Part shown: in pieces, positions 1-7,095 of the stretch | Numbering within the stretch: position 1 is the stretch's first letter | Layout: each line of letters opens with the position of its first letter | Assembly (NCBI GenBank): GCA_032718475.1 | Contig: JAUCBJ010004611.1 | Location: forward strand, 1 to 32,071 | DNA from: Nemertoderma westbladi | Lineage: Eukaryota; Xenacoelomorpha; Nemertodermatida; Nemertodermatidae | Reading direction: 5' to 3' | Length of the DNA stretch: 32,071 bases | The notes under the pieces: model-generated | What the model was told of the DNA's origin: nothing | Seen by the model: only the letters and a program-made list of their open reading frames with translations | The model's database searches: none | Position numbers and translations under genes: made by a program

Positions 1-13
1 CGGAGTTTATGAG

Positions 14-121
14 ACAATGTTTATAATAAGTACAAATTTAATGGACATAATTTCTATATTATACAGTACTGTATGTTTAATGCAATTATAATAATGTAAT
101 TATCCTTTTATGTATCATAGA
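14..121 (+). repeat. Left arm of a distant inverted repeat
   Basis: About 105 bp here reads, with some mismatches, as the reverse complement of 2972-3073. The best-conserved core runs from the ATACAGTA region through TTTAATGCAATTATA to ATCCTTTTATGTATCAT. The two arms are 2.85 kb apart and enclose a TIR element and a piggyBac-like MITE. They may be terminal repeats of one degenerate transposon or two copies of a small element in opposite orientation; no clear target-site duplication was identified. Confidence 0.7.
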
Positions 122-683
122 ATACAAGAAAAAAACTAAGCAGCTTTATTTTAAACTTCATGGCCTTTATATTAATTAATAATAATTTATAACAAAACTA
201 CAGAAATAATTTTATAACTTTTTACATTTTTGATAAACTAAAATGGGATCTGGTAAGATCTGTACAGATCAAGATAAATTATACAAATAACTTATTATGA
301 TCTTAACATACAGGCGATGCCAGAATGGACAATATCTTTACGAGAATCGATAAGATCGTTAGCGTTACACAGTACAGATCTTAGTAGAACTAATAATTTA
401 TCACACTAAGGTAGAGAATTGCATACGTTGATCAAATTAATAATATTGACACAGCCTGCGGTCTCTAGTACATACAATATATGTACAGTAGGATATGCCA
501 ATTGCAAAAGTTAGAGAGGTATTTGCCCGTATCTTTCTAAAATATTGGAACTTTTTCTCTAGTATGCCCATACAAAATTTTGTTGAAAATGATTAAAATC
601 TTCAAGTTATTTACGAATGTATTTTTCATTAAAGACAGATGGACAGACAGAAAGACGGACGCACGTACATGAAATTTTGCCCT
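122..683. other. Intergenic, no gene seen
   Basis: AT-rich sequence with stops in every frame. It contains several copies of words such as AAGATC, CAGATC and GTACAG between 240 and 400 and a short GACAGA/GGACAGAC purine run near 636-660. I see no coding region, RNA gene or clear mobile-element boundary. Confidence 0.5.
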
Positions 684-873
684 ATTTACTAATTATCATT
701 GTGCGTTAAGGCTCGCCTTTACTGCATGGCTCGACCCACAATCGCAGAAAGCCATGATCACGAAATTTTAAAAATTACGTGTATCACCAAATTTCAGTTC
801 CAGAACAAAAATACCTGTTATGCCTCTGAACTATACATTAGATAGGGCCTATATTGTACTGTATGGCCTACTC

Positions 874-951
874 AACACCACATCCAAAAAAGCGATGTAA
901 ATAGGAATTTGTAACACCACATCCAAAAAAGCGATGTAAATTAGAATTTGT
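874..951. repeat. Two tandem 39-bp units
   Basis: Two adjacent 39-bp copies beginning AACACCACATCC and containing AAAAAAGCGATGTAAA differ at only two positions. They lie inside the 684-1239 TIR element. The minus-strand reading through them is an open frame only because of the duplication. Confidence 0.85.
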
Positions 952-1028
952 ATGGTTTTTGGCAACTTTATAATTTGCTTTATAATTTTTTATTTTGAAA
1001 AATCCTGTCATAGAGTGCGAGAAAGTGG

Positions 1029-1175
1029 TGAAAGTTAAGTATGTAGTTGGATGAAAGTTGAATGTAGTTGGGTGGAAGTGGAGTGTAGTTGGGTGGAAGT
1101 GATTCAAAATTGGGAGTAGTTGGGTGAAAGGGAGTCAAAGTTGAGAGTAGTTGTGTGATAGTTGTGTGGAGAGCT
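1029..1175. repeat. Degenerate GTAGTTGGGTGGAAGT minisatellite
   Basis: Seven or eight imperfect units around GTAGTTGGGTG(G/A)AAGT, varying between about 15 and 25 bp. A shorter, related run lies at 3455-3515 in the same order relative to other shared motifs (see the composite repeat finding). Confidence 0.75.
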
Positions 1176-1271
1176 GGATGTTCTGTGGGACGAGTCACGC
1201 AGTCAGGGCGAGCCTTAGCGCACAATTGCAATTAGTAAAAATAAAGCAAAATTTAAATCTCCGTCAGTTTA

Positions 1272-1370
1272 CAAAAGCCCGCCTCTGTAACCTGATACTT
1301 TCCCTCAATAACAATATCGTTTATTGTTTTGGTTAGAAAAGCCCGCCTCTGTAACCTGCTCCTTCCCTTC
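1272..1370 (+). repeat. Dispersed repeat, CTGTAACCTGCTCC family, one and a half copies
   Basis: A partial copy at 1272-1305 (AAGCCCGCCTCTGTAACCTG, then TTTCCCT) is followed by a fuller copy at 1319-1366 that begins TTTATTGTTTTGGTTAGAA and contains CTGTAACCTGCTCCTT. Related copies are at 3752-3815 and 13427-13482, with an inverted, more diverged one at 12494-12636. The repeated association of the TTTTGGTTA and CTGTAACCTGCTCC blocks marks a dispersed family of unknown type. Confidence 0.7.
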
Positions 1371-1397
1371 TATTGGTAGTAGGTAAAAATAACGTCA

Positions 1398-1577
1398 TTC
1401 CCATCTTCCTACATTCCCACCTATCTTCCCACATTCCCATCCACCTTCCCCCATTCCCATCCACCTTCCCACATTCCCATCCACCTTTCCGCATTCCCAT
1501 CTTCCCACATTCCCATCCACCTTCCTACCATCCCACCTTCCCACCGACCGACCGACCGAGCCACCTACCCACCTCTT
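1398..1577. repeat. C-rich 20-bp minisatellite
   Basis: About eight units of a roughly 20-bp motif, CCCATCCACCTTCCCACATT, with shortened and variant units. It ends in a short CCGA/CCAC run. The plus-strand open frame across it (Pro/His/Ser-rich) is a by-product of the repeat. Confidence 0.85.
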
Positions 1578-1817
1578 TAAACAAATGTTGACCTATTTTA
1601 TTTCGACTTTCCTGGGCACTCTGGGAAAGTTCACATTGGCCTAAAAACAAGTATTTTTTTTTAATAATAGACACATAAATTCAGGCACTATAAATTCAAG
1701 CACTTTGTGTTTCCCTGTATGGGTTGTACATATCTTAGTTTATGTACAGTATACTGTATGTCGCTGTATATTGGACTTCTTGGGTCTTAAGTTAACCCTA
1801 TACTGGGCTCCCTGATA

Positions 1818-2547
1818 TTAACCCTATTAAACCCGGGGAGGGGGGGGGGGGGGTCAATATGACCCCCCCGTGGTTTTTTTAATATAATTCTGAACAAACG
1901 CAATTGGGAATCTGAAATTATATGACTTTTCCTAAAAATCTATTGTCTTCCTAGTAGTGAAAACCGTTTTCAAAAATATTGGGTAGTTTTCGAGTTATAG
2001 CACCATTTTTTATCCCTACTTTTGGCACTTTTTTTGAGACGTTTTTTGAAAATTACATTTCATTAAATATGAACTGTAACATCTCTATTTTTGATTTACA
2101 TCGGTTTTTTGGTGTTAGCAATTGGATGGAATTCATATAAATTGATTAAGAAATTTCAAACTTGTAGTTTTCGGCGGGTGCCAAATTTTGATGCCAGCAC
2201 CAAATTTTGAAATATGTCAATTTTGTAAATTGATTGTTTGAAACTTGTTTTTTACGCAATTGGGGTTTTGTTGGGTTATGGTTTCGATGAAATATATACG
2301 AGTTGCACCAAGTGTATCAAACTTGTATTTTTCGGTGCTGGGTGCAAATTTTGGTGCTAGCACGAAATTTTGAAAATCCATTCAATAGATAAATCCAGAC
2401 TAGTGATACCTACGTACAAACAAAAAATCAGACGTTTTCGTAAAAATTTTTAGATTTTAGAGGGGGGGGGGGGGGGGGGGGGGTCAATATGACCCCCCCC
2501 CCCCGGTATTTGTGCAACATTTTATAGCCCGGTACTAATAGGGTTAA
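1818..2547. mobile_element. piggyBac-like MITE with TTAA target sites
   Basis: The element starts TTAA-CCCTATTA and ends TAATAGGG-TTAA, so 8-bp inverted ends abut TTAA on both sides. A few mismatches further in, the inversion continues as CCGGG. Known piggyBac-family elements duplicate TTAA and begin with CCC, which fits. The interior has no transposase frame. Close to each end is a G-run, then TCAATATGA, then a C-run (around 1838-1868 and 2461-2506). It also holds two diverged direct copies of a block of about 60 bp (2158-2215, 2318-2380) with CAAATTTTG and CACGAAATTTTG-type words. An alternative left end at TTAACCCTATACTGGG (about 1793) is possible. Confidence 0.7.
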
Positions 2548-2882
2548 AGGTAAGAAAATACAAAGTACTAAATTTGTATAACATTCGAATAATGAATTTA
2601 TCATGTGTCATGTATGTTAATGTGTCCAGATGTTGTGTTAAAGCCAGTGTGTTCTTCGCATATTTAACATTAGCCTATGCCTATGGGGAGTATTGTTGTT
2701 GTAAGATATGTAAGTCAGGGGAAGGGAAATACAACTCAACCACTAGATAACGCGGCTCTCTTTACTACTTTCAGCTATCCCGGGAGGTTGATTGACAGGC
2801 ATTTCTAAGCTTTGATATTTAGCCGCTCTAGGTAGACTTGCATTAGGCAAATTCAAAATGATTTCCTAAAGGTTATTTTATT

Positions 2883-2945
2883 CCTATTAGAAACCTAATA
2901 GGATCCTATTAGGAGCATAATAGGATCATGTTAGGATCCAATAGG
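2883..2945. repeat. Cluster of TAATAGGATCCTATTA palindromes
   Basis: Positions 2894-2913 form a perfect 20-bp palindrome centred on GGATCC. Partial versions flank it: CCTATTAG before, and ATAATAGGATCATG and TAGGATCCAATAGGA after. The cluster lies about 30 bp inside the right arm of the distant inverted repeat. Confidence 0.8.
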
Positions 2946-2971
2946 ACGTTATTTGAAAGCGTTAAAAAAAC

Positions 2972-3073
2972 TGTATGATACATAAAGGATAATTACATAA
3001 TTATAATTGCATTAAACATACTGTATAATATTGAATATTATGTCTATTAATTTTGAACGAATTATAGCATTGC
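2972..3073 (-). repeat. Right arm of the distant inverted repeat
   Basis: Reverse complement of 14-121 with roughly one mismatch in seven or eight positions and small indels. See the left-arm entry. A 61-codon minus-strand open frame begins just outside it (3247 to 3062), but it starts at TTG, has a stop two codons upstream and is not recognisable. Confidence 0.7.
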
Positions 3074-3454
3074 CATTCCCATAACAGAAGCTTCCAATGC
3101 GATTTCGTCGTTAAGGCTGTGACCCTCCTGTGTATCAATACCGTTTACATTAACACAGCGCCAGTTTAGTTTGTACTGTAGCTTCATTAGTTTGGAGTTT
3201 TGGTGCGTGGTATATGTAGACATCTGTAGGTCTGGATCGTTCGCCAATAGTCTCTATCTCTCCTATGTATATTGAGAACCAACCTGCAATAAATATAAAA
3301 CGTTAGTTTGTTACAGTATTTCATAAATTCAGCAGTGGGTGCCAAATACAGTACATGAAGCTTTTAAAAAGCTCATATCTCAGGAATTCCTCATAGAAGT
3401 TCAGAGTTTGTTACTGTACAGTGTACATATTATAATTTGTGGAAGTTGGGTGCC
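3074..3454. other. Intergenic, no gene seen
   Basis: No coding region is supported. The minus-strand open stretch here is short and resembles no family I know. The sequence from 3255 on is AT-rich. Confidence 0.4.
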
Positions 3455-3515
3455 ATACAGTATAGTTTGGTGTAAGTTGGATGCAGTTGGGTTGAAGTTG
3501 GGTGATAGTTGGGTG
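3455..3515. repeat. Second, shorter AGTTGGGTG minisatellite
   Basis: Four imperfect units such as AGTTGGATGCAGTTGGG and AAGTTGGGTGATAGTTGGGTG, related to the array at 1029-1175. Confidence 0.65.
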
Positions 3516-3751
3516 TTTAGGCAGACCCGTAAAAACATAATGACCATTGACCATACCATACCAAACTTTTACAGTACTTTTTAACTACAATATTTTGTTT
3601 TTTGCCATATCTCTCATATTGTCTTCTTTGTTTTTATTGGCTTGTTTGTTTTGGGCTTGTTTTGTTCACCGATCATTGTGCTGTGGCTGTCCGATCCTCT
3701 GCTATTTTCCCTCAATTTGTACTATGGTTGGTGCCGTTAACAACATAGTTT

Positions 3752-3845
3752 AGGGTTTTGGTTAGAATGCTGCCGCTGTAACCTGCTCCTTTCCTTAAAT
3801 TGGTAGGTAACAACAGCGTTTATTGATTCCCACATTTCCATCCAG
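3752..3845 (+). repeat. Dispersed repeat, CTGTAACCTGCTCC family
   Basis: GGTTTTGGTTAGAA, then CGCTGTAACCTGCTCCTTTCC, then a TTGGTAGGTAA block and a single ATTCCCACATTTCCATCC unit. The same blocks occur in the same order at 1319-1577, where the last block is amplified. It is therefore a diverged copy of that composite. Confidence 0.7.
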
Positions 3846-4211
3846 CAAACCTAAAACAATAAAAAGTTGTGAAATAATTGTTGAACTGTAACAAAACTAA
3901 ATTACTGTAATACATTTATGATAATAAATGTATATGTGCGCCAAGTTGCAGTTAGCGAACTATACCCTACAACAATATCTTGATTAAATTTTAGCTATAC
4001 AGTACCTATTAGTTTCATTTTCTCAATCCTAAAAAACATTTCATTGTGTCAAATTTTAGAATAGCGTTTTTTTATGTTTAATTGTTGTCCTATCTTTTGT
4101 AGTTACTTTACTTTGCACGTTTTATTTCACCAGTAATATTTTACTTATGCGACATACCTACCCTACCAGGTTGGAATTCATGCTGCAAAACACGGACGCG
4201 TACTAGCAGAC
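3846..4211. other. Intergenic, no gene seen
   Basis: AT-rich sequence with scattered GTACAGTA and TACAGTAC words and a TA-rich stretch near 3915-3935. No open frame of note, no RNA gene and no clear repeat boundary were seen. Confidence 0.4.
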
Positions 4212-4436
4212 TAGGGTGGTCCTTATTTTGAAAGGTTGGAATTTATCATCTCTGACCCCCTCAAATGCGGTCTGACGAATCTGTACAAAAAAGTACAAAA
4301 TAGTACAATATAGTACAAAAGAGTACAATAAAGTGCAAAAATAGTAGGCCTACAAAAGAGTACAAAAATAGTACAAAAGTGTACAAACGAGTGATAAAAC
4401 GTGTATACCAGTGTAGTATACACTACACTACACTTG
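4212..4436. mobile_element. hAT-like foldback family: terminal fragment with GTACAAAA repeats
   Basis: From 4212 the sequence TAGGGTGGTCCTTATTTTG, continuing through CATCTCTGACCCCCTC, is nearly the same as the reverse complement of the right end of the foldback at 23119-25601. From 4275 it runs into repeats of AGTACAAAA type. The part 4275-4436 is inverted at 5041-5206. No matching 8-bp duplication or opposite terminus was found nearby, so this copy is rearranged or incomplete. Confidence 0.75.
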
Positions 4437-5040
4437 TATATAAATATAATTAATTGTAAGCAAATGCAACGGGACCGAAATATGCGCCACTACAGTGTCA
4501 ATCACTAGCGGCCTTGGTTCTGTGGTCAGTACGAAATGATTGACAGAACTTTGATTCATGTAGATTTTGACTGGCTTACAAGTAGAAATAGGCTACAGCT
4601 GTACAGTTCGTATAATATGTAATAGCCTACAATATAATGCAATACTATGCAGAGGGTACCGCGGTAGATAAAACTCCTATAACTGAGACTCAAAATTTAG
4701 GTCATTGTCTTAAAGTAGCCCATATACTGAAGGATAGACTGTATGCTACATTATGTAGGCTATGTATGTCTGTATGTACGCCTCGCCTCTATCTGCAACT
4801 TTATTGAGTTCTCCCTCTGCAATTTTGCTGGCTTGGGACCGTTTTTTTGTGTTTTTTGAACACAAAAGGCTGCATTAAAACTCATAAGATTGTATTGTAA
4901 TAGCAATACAGCAATAGGGGCCTACTCTCTGACTGCTAGATCAGCCCCCGCTCAATGCATGGCTCGCCCCACAAACCAGACATTGCTTTGTTTTATTTTG
5001 CACATCGTCAGATCGTGTGCGCCCCTCTAAACGATTTGAA
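4437..5040. other. Loop between inverted GTACAAAA arms, no gene seen
   Basis: About 600 bp separate the two inverted arms. The stretch includes a short perfect hairpin near 4850-4870 (TTTTGTGTT facing AACACAAAA) and, at 4955-4975, a copy of the ATGGCTCG-CCCACA block seen at the ends of the 684-1239 element. No coding region is supported. Confidence 0.5.
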
Positions 5041-5490
5041 CTACACTTGGATACACGTTTTTCAAGCGTTTCTCACTCGTTTGTACTCTTTTCTTTTGTA
5101 CTATTTTTGCACTCTTTTGTACTATTTTTTCACTTTATTGTACTCTTTTGTACTATACAGCTATATTGTACTATTTTGTATTTTTTTGTACTTTTTTGTA
5201 CAAATTCGTCGGACCCCCTCAAATGTGTCCATTTCGTCAAAAAATACGACATGCGAAATTTTAAGCATGTACATCAAATATTAGAGGTAGCTTAAACCTG
5301 TAAACACACTGAAGTTGAGTGTCTGGTCACCGATTGATCGCGCGCGAAGAATATAATAGAGTTTGCTGATATGAAGGCTTCTGTTGGTCATACAGAGTTA
5401 ATTTTAGGCTTGTTTGAACCGCAGTCATCGATTTAGTGGGTGTAGATAGATACCTTCAAACTGTCAAAACAAGTGCTAAGCTAGTACAGT
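5041..5490. mobile_element. hAT-like foldback family: inner fragment, inverted relative to 4275-4436
   Basis: 5041-5206 is the reverse complement of 4275-4436 (a CTACACT start, then TTTTGTACT repeats, then a GTACAAATTCGTC end). It is followed directly by 5207-5490, which corresponds to the reverse complement of about 25310-25560 of the large foldback. Shared words include CGATTGATCGCGCGCG, TGATATGAAGGCTTCT, CCGCAGTCATCGATTTAGTG and AAGTGCTAAGCTAGTA. The overlapping Phe/Leu/Tyr-rich frames here are translations of the TTTTGTACT repeat, not a gene. Confidence 0.75.
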
Positions 5491-6046
5491 ACAGCCATGA
5501 CTGCATGACTACGGTACGGCAGTACGGGTGACGGGCAAACGGGCTGACGGGTGCAAGTCGATTTGCCCCCCTGGCAGCCTGGCCCTGAGCCCCTGACGCT
5601 CACGCTCACATATTCCCTATTCGCCCCAGATATTAGGCTGTTATAGCTGTTAGGGGCATTTGGACTTGGCAACCTGGGGCTGCTGGGGCGAACCGGCAAC
5701 CGGCGACTCGACTTCTGGCAGTCTGCCTGGACTTCGCCAGTTGCCAGTTGACCGATTTGCAATTTACCAGACCTGCAAAGTCTGAAAGTCCATCCGCCCC
5801 ATACTGCCATATGCCATACCATACAGCCATAGGCCTACCGGCTACCGCCCTACCCCTATATGGAATACTGACAAAAAGCGCGCCACACGCGTTCTGGTTA
5901 AACGAAAATCGCGCCAGCCATGATATCTAATGGGCGCCAAGCCAACAATTGACTATGAAATTTTGCAGTAATTCTGTAATTGCTTAATTGTAATAATTTA
6001 TCAGTTTATAATGCTGTAGCCTAGTCCTACAGTATTATAACATTAA
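5491..6046. other. GC-richer intergenic stretch, no gene supported
   Basis: Loosely repetitive words (GTACGGCAGTACGGGTGACGGG type, then TTGCCAGTTG and CCATACTGCCATATGCC types). Two overlapping minus-strand frames of 113 and 65 codons and a plus-strand frame of 60 codons compete in the same interval. None has a recognisable domain, and their composition follows the repeats. Confidence 0.4.
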
Positions 6047-6445
6047 AATGCGAGCGTAGCGAGCAAGGAAATTTTCCAATTATGTTAACATATGTACAGT
6101 CTGACAGTAATAGTCAGATAGTGCCGTAGTTGTAGTAGTAGTAGGTCAACGTCAACTGACTGTTTTTAAATGCAGATATGATCAAGATGCGAGCGTAGCG
6201 AGCACGGAAATTTTAACATTTCAGCATTTAAAGTAGGCAAACCGACTGTTTTCAAATACAGAAATCAGTAAGGGAAAATACTCAGAATCGGGGTACAGCT
6301 CTATACACCGAATCGGTGTCATAGTGGAAAATAGTGACACCGATTGGAGATTTTCAATAGAAAGCTATACCCCGAATCTGTGCTCTACTAGAAAATCTTT
6401 AGGCAGCGGAAAAATTAGATATACCCCGAATCGGGGTATACAGTA
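6047..6445. repeat. Cluster of GCGAGCGTAGCGAGC and CCCCGAATCGGGG palindromic words
   Basis: Two copies of GCGAGCGTAGCGAGC, each followed within a few bases by GGAAATTTT (about 6049 and 6188), precede a run of words around GAATCGG (about 6283-6440). These include ACACCGAATCGGTGT and the perfect palindrome TACCCCGAATCGGGGTA, plus partly decayed forms such as ACACCGATTGG and ACCCCGAATCTG. TAAGGGAAAATAC lies at the start of the run. The same words occur in the opposite order and orientation at 13903-14580. Confidence 0.8.
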
Positions 6446-6638
6446 TAGGAGTTATTTACGCCCCTCCAGAAAAATTATGTTTCACTCACGCCAGACTGGA
6501 ATTCATAGTGCGAAAATTACATTTTGTGCAGTACAATACTGTTTTATACAGTCATAATATAAATGTGGTAACTATATTGATAGATATAGGGCCTGGCCTA
6601 CTACTGAAGTACGGGAGGTACTGTATATTACTATATTG
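6446..6638. other. Flank of the LTR element insertion
   Basis: No gene seen. The last three bases before the LTR are TTG and the first three after the other LTR are also TTG. This is the only target-duplication candidate visible. Confidence 0.4.
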
Positions 6639-6880
6639 CGCCAGACGGGTATAAAATAAAACAGACAAATCAACTAAGTCAATGCTCCAAACTCTGATCT
6701 TTGTCTCAAAATCCAAATACGAAAATAATATAACAAGAACAACACAAAGGTACAGTAGAAACCGGAACCAATACAGTAGTAGGTACTGGTACTAGTACAG
6801 TACCGGTACAATACAACATAACCAATACAGTAGTAGGTACTGGTACTAGTACAGTACCAGTACAATACAACATAGTGGCG
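6639..6880 (-). repeat. 3' LTR of the Gypsy-type element
   Basis: Matches 12112-12352 from CGCCAGACGGG to AGTGGCG. It holds two direct 54-bp units (6766-6819, 6820-6873) built from self-complementary words: GGTACTGGTACTAGTAC, then ACCGGTAC or ACCAGTAC. The ends CGCCA/TGGCG are mutually inverted. In the element's orientation this is the downstream LTR, and it would supply the polyadenylation region; no AATAAA was seen. Confidence 0.95.
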
Positions 6881-6976
6881 CAACTTTTGTTCATCTTGCA
6901 AAAAAAAACAAAAGACCACATTTCAAATTTTTAAGAAAATAAAATACACATTGCAATTTGTACTTTCGAATTTAAA

Positions 6977-7007
<31 letters not shown>

Positions 7008-7095
7008 GAACAAAGTCTCTATTAGTCCGGTTATATGCATGTGTTTATGAGTTTCCAATTAGACGAAGAGTTATGGAAGACATTGTAGAGTTCAG
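6881..7095 (-). other. 3' untranslated part of the Gypsy-type element
   Basis: This lies between the gag-pol stop codon and the 3' LTR. It contains a long T run (about 6979-7002, plus strand) flanked by AAATTT on both sides. Next to the LTR, in the element's orientation, it reads AACAAAAGTTG, a weak candidate polypurine tract for plus-strand priming. Confidence 0.6.

Larger units (their letters stand above)
684..1239. mobile_element. Small non-autonomous element with about 55-bp inverted ends
   Basis: The left end (684-740) and the right end (1184-1239) are inverted copies. Both read, outside to inside, TTTACTAATT, then CATTGTGCG or CAATTGTGCG, then TAAGGCTCGCC, then ACTGC, then TGGCTCG or TGACTCG, then CCCACA, with scattered mismatches. 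The 440-bp interior has no significant ORF and carries a 39-bp tandem duplication and a degenerate minisatellite. Related end sequences, GGCTCGCC with CCCACA nearby, occur near 4955-4975 and, more diverged, near 30905-30950. No target-site duplication was established, so the superfamily is not assigned. Confidence 0.6.

Noticed and set aside
1793-1817. TTAACCCTATACTGGG as the left end of the piggyBac-like MITE
   Set aside because: It aligns to the right end only with a gap, whereas the TTAACCCTATTA at 1818 aligns without one. It is kept as an alternative.
3062-3247. Minus-strand 61-codon frame as a gene or exon
   Set aside because: It begins at TTG, has a stop two codons upstream, resembles no family I know, and ends at the edge of an inverted repeat arm.
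4955-5295. Two overlapping Phe/Leu/Tyr-rich frames (109 and 92 codons), possible membrane proteins
   Set aside because: They are translations of the TTTTGTACT repeat in different frames, mirrored at 4223-4423 on the other strand.
5481-5930. Overlapping frames on both strands in the GC-richer patch
   Set aside because: Three frames compete without any recognisable domain, and composition follows local repeats.
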